From an uncultured bacterium (GTDB lineage Bacteria; Bacillota; Clostridia; Oscillospirales; Oscillospiraceae), in NCBI GenBank assembly GCA_945873205.1, contig CAMCCC010000001.1, forward strand, positions 62,001 to 126,000: a DNA stretch of 64,000 nucleotides, in the 5' to 3' direction. Positions 33,673 through 43,505 of the stretch are shown here, one piece after another; position 1 is the stretch's first letter; every line of letters begins with the position of its first letter. Under the pieces are notes generated by a model. It was not told the origin of the DNA and did no database searches. It saw nothing but the letters and a program-made list of their open reading frames with translations. The position numbers and the translations under genes were made by a program.

Positions 33673-36231
33673 ATGAAACTAATGATCCTGGACGGCAACA
33701 GCATCGTCAACCGGGCCTATTACGGCGTCCGTCCCCTGAACGCCCCGGACGGCACCCCCACCAACGCTATCTACGGCTTCTTGGCCATCCTGCAGCGCCT
33801 GCTGGAGGAGCAGCAGCCCCAGGCCGTCTGCGTCAGCTTTGACCTGAAAGCTCCCACCTTCCGCCATCAGCAGTATGAGGCATACAAGGCCCAGCGCAAG
33901 GGTATGCCGGAAGAACTGGCGGCCCAGATGCCCGTTTTGAAGGAAGTTCTGGACGCCATGGGCATCCGCCGGTACGAGCTGGAGGGCTATGAGGCTGATG
34001 ACATTCTGGGCACCGCCGCCGCCATCTGTGAGAAAAGCGGCTGGGACTGCGTCATCGTCACCGGCGATAAGGACAGCCTGCAATTGATTACCGATACCAC
34101 CAGCGTCTGCAACGTGAAAACCCGCATGGGCCAGACCGAGACGGTGCTGTATACCCCGGTGCGCTTTCAGGAGGAATACGGCTTTGCCCCGCCCCTGATG
34201 GTGGATTTAAAAGCCCTCATGGGGGATAACTCCGATAATATCCCCGGCGTCCCCGGCGTGGGCGAAAAGACCGCCATGGACCTGGTGCAGCGCTACGGGG
34301 AGATCAAAAACATCTATGCAAATCTGGACAGCCTGGAAATCAAGGAAGGCGTCCGCAAGAAGCTGGCCCAGGGCCGGGAAAGTGCGGAAATGTCCTACTG
34401 GCTGGCTACCATCATCCGGGATGTGCCCCTGGACTTCAAGCCGGAGGACAATCTCTGGGATAAAAACTATACCGAGGCCCTGTACGGCATCTTCAAACGC
34501 CTGGGTTTCAACAAATTCATCGAAAAATGGGGCCTGACGGAAAGTGGGGAAACTGCCATGAACGATGAGCAGTCCCATCTGCCCCGGCGGGAACTCAGCT
34601 CTATGGAGGAAATTGACGCCCTGATCGCCGCTCTGAGCGGGGTGAAGCAGCTGGCGGTGTACCCCTTGGAGGGCCTGGACCATATCGAAGTCTGTGACGG
34701 CAAGACCGTCTATGACGCGGCCTGGAACCGCTGCGGCGAGGGCTATGACCGGCTGCTTTCCACGGTGTTTTCCCCGGAAATAAAGAAAACCGGCCATAAC
34801 GTGAAGGACCTGATGGGCCTGCTTATGAAGGAGGGCCTTTCCACTGAGGGCTTTGTGTTTGACACCGCTCTGGCTGCCTACCTGCTGGAAGCCACCGAGA
34901 GTGACTATGCCCTGGAGAGAATCTCTGTCCGCTATACCGGCGCCGAAGCTGCCGGGGCGGAGGCCGTGTTCAGACTGGCCCCGGTGCTGGACGCCAAGCT
35001 GCGGGAGCTGGGCATGGATGAACTGTATTATCAGGCGGAGCTGCCTCTCTGCGCCGTCCTGGCGGAGATGGAAGCTGCCGGCTTCTTCGTTGACCGCAAG
35101 GCCCTCTATGACTTCGGTGAGAGTCTGAATGACGGCATTGCCCAGCTGCAGCAGAGCATCTGGAACCATGCGGGCCATGAGTTCAATATCAACTCTCCCA
35201 AGCAGCTGGGGACGGTGCTCTTTGACGAGCTGCTGCTGCCCTACGGAAAAAAGACCAAAACCGGCTGGAGCACCAATGCCGACGTGCTGGAAAAGCTCCA
35301 GGGCAAGCACCCCATTGTGGACGAGGTGCTGGAATACCGTATGCTGACCAAGCTGAAATCCACCTATGCCGACGGGCTTTTGAAGGTCATCAGTGAGGAC
35401 GGCCGCATCCACACCAATTTCCAGATGACCGTCACCGCCACCGGCCGCCTTTCCTCTACCGAGCCCAACCTGCAGAACATTCCCGTGCGGAAAAAGCTGG
35501 GCGCCCAGATTCGCAATATGTTTGTGGCCGCCCCCGGCATGATGCTGGTGGACGCCGACTATAGCCAGATCGAGCTGCGCCTGCTGGCCCATATCTCCGG
35601 GGACGAGACCATGAAGGAGGCTTTCCTGAGCGGGGAGGATTTCCATACCGTCACCGCCTCCAATGTCTTCGGCGTGCCCCTCAGTGAGGTTACGCCCATC
35701 CTGCGCAGCCGGGCCAAGGCCGTCAACTTCGGCATTGTCTATGGCATCTCCGCCTTCTCTCTGGCCCAGGACATCGGCGTTTATCCCAACGAGGCCAAGG
35801 CCTATATAGATGCCTATCTGGAAAAATATCACGGCGTCCGGGACTATATGAAGCAGATCGTGGAGACCGCCAAGGCCCAGGGCTATGTTGCCACCATCTA
35901 TGGCCGCCGCCGTTACCTGCCGGAGCTGAAAAGTTCCAACTTCAATATGCGCTCCTTTGGGGAGCGGGTGGCGCTGAACATGCCGGTGCAGGGCACCGCC
36001 GCGGATATCATCAAGCTGGCCATGGTGAACGTCCACCGCCGCCTGAAAGCGGATGGCCTGAAAGCCCGGCTGATCCTCCAGGTTCATGACGAGCTGATTG
36101 TGGAGTGCCCCGGGGAAGAAGCGGAGCAGGTGCGGCAGATCCTTACCCAGGAAATGGAGAACGCCGCCCAGCTCAGCGTCCCCCTGCTGGCGGATGCCCA
36201 TATCGGCCACAGCTGGGCGGAGGCCCATTGA
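33673..36231 (+). CDS. polA: DNA polymerase I
   Basis: Fills repair gaps and removes RNA primers. The 852-residue protein has an intact N-terminal 5'-3' nuclease domain (1-about 290, with LDGNSIVNRAYYGV and GYEADDILGT). The middle 3'-5' exonuclease-like domain (about 300-470) is degenerate: the first motif reads LAVYPLEG instead of the DxE pattern, so proofreading should be absent, as in Bacillus-type enzymes. The polymerase domain is intact, with DADYSQIELRLLAHISGDE near 620, KAVNFGIVYG near 680 and VHDEL near 805. It lies between uvrB and rimI, 1 base from the latter. Confidence 0.96.
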   Translation: MKLMILDGNSIVNRAYYGVRPLNAPDGTPTNAIYGFLAILQRLLEEQQPQAVCVSFDLKAPTFRHQQYEAYKAQRKGMPEELAAQMPVLKEVLDAMGIRRYELEGYEADDILGTAAAICEKSGWDCVIVTGDKDSLQLITDTTSVCNVKTRMGQTETVLYTPVRFQEEYGFAPPLMVDLKALMGDNSDNIPGVPGVGEKTAMDLVQRYGEIKNIYANLDSLEIKEGVRKKLAQGRESAEMSYWLATIIRDVPLDFKPEDNLWDKNYTEALYGIFKRLGFNKFIEKWGLTESGETAMNDEQSHLPRRELSSMEEIDALIAALSGVKQLAVYPLEGLDHIEVCDGKTVYDAAWNRCGEGYDRLLSTVFSPEIKKTGHNVKDLMGLLMKEGLSTEGFVFDTALAAYLLEATESDYALERISVRYTGAEAAGAEAVFRLAPVLDAKLRELGMDELYYQAELPLCAVLAEMEAAGFFVDRKALYDFGESLNDGIAQLQQSIWNHAGHEFNINSPKQLGTVLFDELLLPYGKKTKTGWSTNADVLEKLQGKHPIVDEVLEYRMLTKLKSTYADGLLKVISEDGRIHTNFQMTVTATGRLSSTEPNLQNIPVRKKLGAQIRNMFVAAPGMMLVDADYSQIELRLLAHISGDETMKEAFLSGEDFHTVTASNVFGVPLSEVTPILRSRAKAVNFGIVYGISAFSLAQDIGVYPNEAKAYIDAYLEKYHGVRDYMKQIVETAKAQGYVATIYGRRRYLPELKSSNFNMRSFGERVALNMPVQGTAADIIKLAMVNVHRRLKADGLKARLILQVHDELIVECPGEEAEQVRQILTQEMENAAQLSVPLLADAHIGHSWAEAH

Positions 36232-36232
36232 C

Positions 36233-36679
36233 ATGGAGTACCGTATCATTGATACCACCGAGACCCAACTGGAACAGATTGAGGCCATTGAGCGGCAGTG
36301 CTTCTCCTGTCCCTGGACGCTTGAGCAGCTGCGAAGCCAGCTTTCGGATGACCGGCATGTGTTCCTTGCCGCTGTGGCGGAAAGCGGGGCCGTGCTGGGC
36401 TATGTGGGCATGATGTTCGTGCTGGATGAGGGCTATATCTCCAATGTGGCTGTAGCCCCGGATTTCCGGCGGCAGGGGGTGGCCGACGCTCTTATCTCCG
36501 CCCTGATGACGCGGGCCGAAGAATTGGGTCTGGCTTTTGTCACCCTGGAAGTCCGGGCCGGGAACGAGCCTGCCAAGGCGCTTTATGCAATACATGGCTT
36601 TGTCCCTGTGGGCCGAAGAAAAAATTACTATGATCTTCCCAAGGAAGATGCTATACTGATGACACGTTTTTGGAAATGA
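36233..36679 (+). CDS. rimI: ribosomal protein N-acetyltransferase RimI-like (GNAT)
   Basis: A 148-residue GNAT acetyltransferase. The track ORF opens 45 codons early inside polA; MEYRIIDTTE at 36233 starts 1 base after the polA stop. The acetyl-CoA site is ISNVAVAPDFRRQGVADALI (near 68-86), and the C-terminal LEVRAGNEPAKALYAIHGF is typical of RimI, which acetylates the N-terminus of ribosomal protein bS18. It lies directly upstream of tsaD, its common neighbour in the tsaE-tsaB-rimI-tsaD arrangement; tsaE and tsaB are not present here. Confidence 0.9.
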   Translation: MEYRIIDTTETQLEQIEAIERQCFSCPWTLEQLRSQLSDDRHVFLAAVAESGAVLGYVGMMFVLDEGYISNVAVAPDFRRQGVADALISALMTRAEELGLAFVTLEVRAGNEPAKALYAIHGFVPVGRRKNYYDLPKEDAILMTRFWK

Positions 36680-36689
36680 GGCGCAGAAC

Positions 36690-37691
36690 TTGAAAATACT
36701 TGCTTTTGAATCCACCTGTGATGAAACCGCCGTCGCCATCGTGGAAGACGGCAGGAAAATCCTTACCGACCAGATTTTTTCCCAGGCCCAGCTCCATGCT
36801 GTCTATGGCGGCGTGGTGCCGGAGATCGCCTCCCGCTGCCATGTGGAGTCCATCTCCATCCTGGCCCAGAAGGCCATTGAAGCGGCGGGCATCAGCCGCA
36901 AAGAGATCGACGCCGTGGCCGTGTCCTATGCCCCCGGCCTCATCGGCGCGGTACTGGTGGGGGTGAACTTCGCCAAGGCCTGCGCCCTGGCTCTGAACGT
37001 CCCCCTGATCCCGGTGCACCATATCCGGGGCCATATCGCCGCCAACTACCTGGCTTACCCGGAGCTGGAGCCGCCTTTCCTGTGCCTTGCCATCTCCGGC
37101 GGCAACACTATGCTGGTGGACGTGCGCGGTTATACGGACATGGAGATTATCGGCTGCACCCGGGACGACGCGGCAGGGGAGTGCTTCGATAAAACCGCCC
37201 GTGTGCTGGGCCTGCCCTATCCCGGCGGTAAGCCCATTGACCAGCTCTCCCAGGGCGGGGATGACAGCCGCTATGTTTTCCCCATCGCCCATGTGGAGGG
37301 AAGTCCCTATGATATGAGCTTTTCCGGCCTGAAAACCGCTGTCATCAACCTGGTGCACAATGCCCAGCAAAAGGGGGAGGAGCTGGACCGGGCCGGTCTT
37401 GCCGCCTCCTTCACCAAGGCCGTCAGTGACAGCCTGGTGCCCCGCACCATGATGGCTGCCAAAGAACTGGGTTATCATAAGATCGTGGTGGCCGGCGGTG
37501 TGGCCGCCAATTCCCGCATCCGGGCGGATTTCACCGCCGCCGCCAAGGAGAACGGATACCAGTTGTTTGTGCCGCCTCTGAAGCTTTGCGGCGACAACGG
37601 CGCCATGATCGGCGCCCAGGCCTATTATGAGTACCTGGCCGGCACCCGGGCGGGCAGCGACCTGAACGCCTACGCAACCATGGAGATATAA
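36690..37691 (+). CDS. tsaD: tRNA N6-adenosine threonylcarbamoyltransferase TsaD
   Basis: Transfers the threonylcarbamoyl group to A37 of ANN-decoding tRNAs, with TsaB and TsaE. The start is TTG at 36690, behind GAGG 8 bases upstream. The 333-residue ASKHA-fold protein has FESTCDETAVAIV at the N-terminus, the metal-binding HHIRGH (His111, His115), the nucleotide loop AISGGNTML near 132, and VVAGGVAANSRIR near 268. The substrate donor enzyme (TsaC/Sua5) is the fused gene at 15.5 kb. radC follows after 29 bases. Confidence 0.96.
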   Translation: MKILAFESTCDETAVAIVEDGRKILTDQIFSQAQLHAVYGGVVPEIASRCHVESISILAQKAIEAAGISRKEIDAVAVSYAPGLIGAVLVGVNFAKACALALNVPLIPVHHIRGHIAANYLAYPELEPPFLCLAISGGNTMLVDVRGYTDMEIIGCTRDDAAGECFDKTARVLGLPYPGGKPIDQLSQGGDDSRYVFPIAHVEGSPYDMSFSGLKTAVINLVHNAQQKGEELDRAGLAASFTKAVSDSLVPRTMMAAKELGYHKIVVAGGVAANSRIRADFTAAAKENGYQLFVPPLKLCGDNGAMIGAQAYYEYLAGTRAGSDLNAYATMEI

Positions 37692-37720
37692 AGAGATTTT
37701 GAAGGACAGGGGAGAGCCGG

Positions 37721-38404
37721 ATGGGTGTACATGACGGACACCGGGAAAGACTGAAATCCAGATTCCTGGAGCATGGGATCGACAGCTTCAATGACCTGAA
37801 CGCGCTGGAACTGCTGCTGTTTTATGCCATCCCCCGCCGGGACACCAATGAGATCGCCCATGCCCTACTGGACCGTTTTGGCGGCCTCAGCGGCGTCTTT
37901 GAGGCCAGCATCCCCGAACTGACCGACGTCCCCGGCGTTGGAGAAAATGCGGCCCTGCTGATCAAACTGGTGCCCCAGATGATGAAGAAGTACGAGCTTT
38001 CCAAGGTGGGCGATATGCGGACTTTCCGAAGCTCCGCTCAGGTGGCGCAGTTTCTGATCCCACGCTTTCTGGCGGAGCGGGAGGAGCTGGTGCTTGTGCT
38101 GTGCCTGGACAGCAGGAGCAGTATGCTCTGCTGCCAGGTGCTGAACCGGGGCGTGGTGAACGCAGTGGACATCAGCACCCGCCGCCTGGTGGAGCTTGCC
38201 CTGAAGTACAAGGCCAGCGGGGTGGTTCTGGCCCATAACCATCCCGACGGCGTGGCCATGCCCTCCCGGGAGGACGAGGCCTTCACCGAAAAGGCCATGG
38301 AGGCCCTGCGTCTGATGGGAATACGGATGATGGATCATATCATCGTCGCAGGGAAGAACTATTTTTCCATGCGGGAATCCGGCTTCTACCGGGGCTTTTC
38401 CTGA
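37721..38404 (+). CDS. radC: RadC/JAMM-domain protein
   Basis: A 227-residue protein with an N-terminal helix-hairpin-helix region (about 50-85, with LTDVPGVGENAALLIKL) and a C-terminal JAMM metalloprotease-like domain whose zinc motif reads LAHNHPDGVAMPSREDEAFT near residue 168. Older literature linked RadC to DNA repair, but that assignment is disputed; the JAMM core is intact, so a hydrolytic role is plausible. It ends the uvrB-polA-rimI-tsaD-radC run and is followed by a long non-coding stretch. Confidence 0.9.
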   Translation: MGVHDGHRERLKSRFLEHGIDSFNDLNALELLLFYAIPRRDTNEIAHALLDRFGGLSGVFEASIPELTDVPGVGENAALLIKLVPQMMKKYELSKVGDMRTFRSSAQVAQFLIPRFLAEREELVLVLCLDSRSSMLCCQVLNRGVVNAVDISTRRLVELALKYKASGVVLAHNHPDGVAMPSREDEAFTEKAMEALRLMGIRMMDHIIVAGKNYFSMRESGFYRGFS

Positions 38405-38546
38405 TACCCCGCTGCAACAGGGGCGGACTGATGGAGATGCGATTATGTAAACAATTTAATGTTCCTATTTTGTAATTTTTTCTTACATCATTCGACAGGA
38501 GCCCCGATAAAAACCGCATATTTACGAACAATCTCCGCTTTTTGAC

Positions 38547-38591
38547 TGTTGAAAACCCTGTTGAAAATGTTGATAACTATTTGGTGAATAA
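38547..38591 (-). promoter_or_regulatory. cluster of four DnaA-box-like 9-mers
   Basis: Read on the minus strand, the 9-mers are TTATTCACC (38583-38591), TTATCAACA (38568-38576), TTTTCAACA (38559-38567) and TTTTCAACA (38547-38555). Each differs from the relaxed DnaA-box consensus TTWTNCACA at one position, and all four share one orientation within 45 bp of AT-rich DNA. dnaA and dnaN are not in the window, and gene direction does not switch here, so this is not called as oriC; a DnaA-binding or DnaA-titrating site is the reasonable reading. Confidence 0.45.
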
Positions 38592-38781
38592 TTATCTTTC
38601 TGTGTTATGTAACTTTTTGAAACCGATGGACAGGCCCGGGAGACGACATTGTAAAGCATTGAAAATCAATGCTTCTATGCGCAGGGCGATACGGGAGCAA
38701 GCGGACACTGGAAGTAAAATAATTTCAAATAATCACTGAATTATACAAACTGTTATCTTTCGCTGAAGCCAAGGAAGAGTG

Positions 38782-38810
38782 TTGACTTACCGTGGCTTTT
38801 GTGCTAAACT
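38782..38810 (+). promoter_or_regulatory. promoter of tRNA-Thr
   Basis: TTGACT, 17 bases, TAAACT with TGC directly before the -10. It lies 29 bases upstream of the mature tRNA 5' end. Confidence 0.75.
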
Positions 38811-38839
38811 ATTCAGCGCTTAATGAATCTCTTGTCTGT

Positions 38840-38915
38840 GCTGGTATAGCTCAGTCGGTAGAGCACTTCACTCGTAATGAAGGGGTCGTGTGTTCGAGTC
38901 ACATTACCAGCTCCA
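38840..38915 (+). tRNA. tRNA-Thr (anticodon CGT)
   Basis: A complete 76-nt cloverleaf with encoded CCA. The acceptor stem is GCTGGTA / TACCAGC, the D stem GCTC / GAGC, the anticodon stem CTTCA / TGAAG around the loop CTCGTAA with anticodon CGT (reads ACG), and the T arm has TTCGAGT in its loop with one G-T closing pair in the stem. The discriminator base is T. Its own promoter and terminator make it a single-gene unit. As an ANN-decoding tRNA it is a substrate for the t6A pathway encoded by tsaC-coaE and tsaD. Confidence 0.95.
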
Positions 38916-38916
38916 G

Positions 38917-38954
38917 AAAAATGCTTTTCGCGTTTTTGCGAAAAGCATTTTTTA
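38917..38954 (+). terminator. terminator of tRNA-Thr
   Basis: A perfect stem of about 15 bp (AAAAATGCTTTTCGC and complement) with a 6-nt loop, ending in TTTTTTATT, 1 base after the CCA end. Confidence 0.9.
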
Positions 38955-39036
38955 TTCTGCTGATGGGAGGAAGGCTGGTTCCTCTCCTGTTAAAACTGGC
39001 GATGAAAAAATATTTGTACAATTTTTGTCTATCGAC

Positions 39037-39066
39037 TTTACTCATTTGCCGGGATTGTGCTATAAT
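39037..39066 (+). promoter_or_regulatory. promoter of the TetR-type regulator gene
   Basis: TTTACT, 18 bases, perfect TATAAT preceded by TGC (extended -10). The ATG at 39065 overlaps this -10 and so cannot be the start codon. Confidence 0.65.
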
Positions 39067-39100
39067 GAAGAAAATCGCCATAGAGATTGGAGTGATGAAG

Positions 39101-39664
39101 GTGGCTTCTTCAACAAAACGCGCCTTGGCAGATGCCTTGAAGCAGATGATGGAGGTTAAGCCCATCGCCAAGATCACCGTTAAGGACCTGGTGGAAATCT
39201 GCAATGTGAACCGGCAGACCTTCTATTACCATTTCGACGATGTGTATGACCTGCTGGAGTGGGTATTTGAAGAGGACGCGAACCGGGTTCTGCCCAAGGA
39301 AGTGATCTATGAGCAATGGCAGGATGATGTGTTGATCTTTTTCAAGTATCTGAATGATAATGCCTCCTTTGCCATGAATGTCTATCATTCGGACAGCCGC
39401 CTTTATATGCTGAAATACCTGAAGACCAGGCTGGAAAGCTGCATCCGCAGCTTTGCAGATATTGTCTCCGAGGGTATGAATATCGATAAGCAGGATTATG
39501 ACTTTGTGATTGAGTTTTATTCCAACGGTATCATCGGCCTGATTGCCCAGTGGATGGATCTGAATATGCAGATGCCCAAGGTGATGACCAAGGAAAGGCT
39601 GCTCCGGGTGCTGGAGGACAGTGTGGAGAATATGTTGGCCCGCTTCCAGAACCCAACAAAATGA
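39101..39664 (+). CDS. TetR-family transcriptional regulator
   Basis: A regulator of about 187 residues. The track ORF starts at 38792 and reads through the tRNA gene, which is wrong. The promoter's -10 rules out the ATG at 39065; GGAG at 39089-39092 lies 8 bases before the GTG at 39101 and only 2 before the ATG at 39095, so GTG is preferred with ATG as the alternative. The N-terminal helix-turn-helix includes ITVKDLVEICNVNRQTFYYHF, a strong TetR signature. The C-terminal half, with IEFYSNGIIGLIAQWMD, matches the TetR_C_8 type seen in DhaS-like regulators. No obvious target operon is adjacent; it may regulate itself or distant genes. Confidence 0.88.
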   Translation: MASSTKRALADALKQMMEVKPIAKITVKDLVEICNVNRQTFYYHFDDVYDLLEWVFEEDANRVLPKEVIYEQWQDDVLIFFKYLNDNASFAMNVYHSDSRLYMLKYLKTRLESCIRSFADIVSEGMNIDKQDYDFVIEFYSNGIIGLIAQWMDLNMQMPKVMTKERLLRVLEDSVENMLARFQNPTK

Positions 39665-39678
39665 ATAGGAAAATTTTT

Positions 39679-39714
39679 GCGGACTGAGGCTTTGAAAACC
39701 TCGGTCCGCTTTTT
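39679..39714 (+). terminator. terminator of the TetR-type gene
   Basis: GCGGACTGAGG / CCTCGGTCCGC stem (one wobble), 9-nt loop, followed by TTTTTCG. Confidence 0.85.
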
Positions 39715-39746
39715 CGTGGGGACTTGACTTCTGCTGTAATTTGCGG

Positions 39747-39775
39747 TTGAAACACGGGATAAATTGGGGTATAAT
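39747..39775 (+). promoter_or_regulatory. promoter of ybaK-uvrA
   Basis: TTGAAA, 17 bases, perfect TATAAT, 35 bases before the ybaK ATG. No LexA-box-like inverted repeat was seen around it. Confidence 0.75.
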
Positions 39776-39810
39776 TAAGCGTTACAACACTACGGGAGGA
39801 CAATGCAGGA

Positions 39811-40293
39811 ATGGCAGAACAAAAGACCAATGTGATGCGGGCGCTGGATCAGAAAAAGGTCCGCTACACGCCCCATGAATATCCCCACGGCGCCGAGGCA
39901 GTGGACGGCGTGACGGTTGCGGGATTGATCGGCGCCGCGCCGGAGCAGGTGTTCAAGACCCTGGTCACCAGAGGGGCCAGCAAGGGTATCTATGTTTTTG
40001 TCATCCCTGTGGCCGCAGAGCTGGACCTGAAGAAGGCGGCCCGGGCAGTGGGGGAAAAGTCCATCGCCATGATCCATGTCAGCGAGATCACGGCCCTTAC
40101 CGGCTATGTCCGGGGCGGCTGTTCTCCCATAGGCATGAAAAAGCAGTATAAGACTGTTTACCATGAAAGCGCACTGGAGCAGGAGACCATCATTGTCAGC
40201 GCGGGGAGAATCGGCTCCCAGGTGGAGCTGGAGCCCAATGCGCTGGCCACGCTGACCAGGGGACAATTTGCAGATATCATTACAGGGGACTGA
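39811..40293 (+). CDS. ybaK: Cys-tRNA(Pro)/Cys-tRNA(Cys) deacylase YbaK
   Basis: A 160-residue trans-editing deacylase that hydrolyses Cys wrongly attached to tRNA-Pro. Family features are the N-terminal [21 protein letters not shown], the conserved Lys in [10 protein letters not shown] near residue 53, and the motif [14 protein letters not shown] near 100. Length is typical. The stop is 2 bases before the uvrA start, so it is co-transcribed with uvrA from the promoter upstream, a combination with no obvious functional link. Confidence 0.93.
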   Translation: MAEQKTNVMRALDQKKVRYTPHEYPHGAEAVDGVTVAGLIGAAPEQVFKTLVTRGASKGIYVFVIPVAAELDLKKAARAVGEKSIAMIHVSEITALTGYVRGGCSPIGMKKQYKTVYHESALEQETIIVSAGRIGSQVELEPNALATLTRGQFADIITGD

Positions 40294-40295
40294 CT

Positions 40296-43121
<2,826 letters not shown>

Positions 43122-43132
43122 CGAAAAACTTC

Positions 43133-43164
43133 ATCTCCCCATAGAATGGGAAAAGGGGAGATTT
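43133..43164 (+). terminator. hairpin after uvrA overlapping the next ribosome-binding site
   Basis: ATCTCCCC (43133-43140) pairs with GGGGAGAT (43155-43162), with a 14-nt loop and TTC after it. The 3' arm contains the likely Shine-Dalgarno GGGGAG of the next gene, so when formed it could both weaken read-through and hide that site. Confidence 0.5.
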
Positions 43165-43166
43165 CA

Positions 43167-43505
43167 TTGGCTTATGTTGTTTTTGTGCTGATCGCCGCCG
43201 CGCTGTGCTTTTTGCTGCTGCTGCACCTGGTCATGGGCCGCTGCCCGGCCCGGGTGCGTCTGGGCCGGAACAGCCGCTGCTGCCTGCACCTTTCGGTGAT
43301 CGGGCGGGAGCCGAAGCTTGAAAAAAGCATAAGGTCGCTGCTCTGGCTCCTGCACCAAAGCGGCCTGTACTGCGGCATCGTGATCGAAGGCCATGGCCTG
43401 GACCAGGACACCAGAGCAACAGCCCTGGTCCTGGCGGAAACCTATAAATGCATTACATTGATTGAGGACGGAGAATCCCCATGGATCAGGAAAACGAACT
43501 CTTAG
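43167..43505 (+). CDS. small membrane-anchored hypothetical protein
   Basis: About 112 residues from a TTG start at 43167, which has GGGGAG 6 bases upstream; the ATG at 43146 lacks a good site. The N-terminus is one strong transmembrane helix (AYVVFVLIAAALCFLLLLHLVMG), followed by a soluble domain with CLHLSVIGREPKLEKSIRSLLWLL and GIVIEGHGLDQDTRATALVLAE. I do not recognise a named family; the VxGxEP...ExxxRxLLW pattern vaguely recalls the start of glycosyltransferase 2-like folds but is too short to be one. Its end overlaps recD2 by 25 bases, so it is coupled to recD2. Confidence 0.7.
   Translation: MAYVVFVLIAAALCFLLLLHLVMGRCPARVRLGRNSRCCLHLSVIGREPKLEKSIRSLLWLLHQSGLYCGIVIEGHGLDQDTRATALVLAETYKCITLIEDGESPWIRKTNS

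Larger units (their letters stand above)
38405..38839. other. 435-bp gene-free, AT-rich intergenic region
   Basis: The longest non-coding stretch in the window, between radC and tRNA-Thr. It is much more AT-rich than its surroundings. It holds a T/A-rich segment (about 38445-38490), the DnaA-box-like cluster (38547-38591), a perfect inverted repeat AAGCATTGA-AAA-TCAATGCTT (38654-38674), two copies of TTATCTTTC (38592 and 38753) and the tRNA promoter. The 65-codon ORF at 38542-38739 has no ribosome site and atypical composition, so I treat it as chance. Confidence 0.8.

Noticed and set aside
36098-36679. 193-codon version of RimI
   Set aside because: The first 45 codons are out-of-frame polA sequence; GNAT homology starts at 36233, 1 base after the polA stop.
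38542-38739. 65-codon ORF in the radC-tRNA gap
   Set aside because: No ribosome site, composition unlike neighbours, and it overlaps the DnaA-box-like cluster and inverted repeat.
38405-38839. Calling this gap the chromosome origin
   Set aside because: dnaA, dnaN, rpmH and rnpA are absent and gene direction is the same on both sides, so only a DnaA-box-like cluster is claimed.
38792-39664. 290-codon ORF as the TetR gene
   Set aside because: Its first third reads through tRNA-Thr, its terminator and the regulator's promoter. The real start is near 39095-39101.
38840-39664. Integrated element at the tRNA-Thr gene
   Set aside because: No integrase, no repeated tRNA 3' end and no change in gene style downstream; the following genes are ordinary chromosomal ones.
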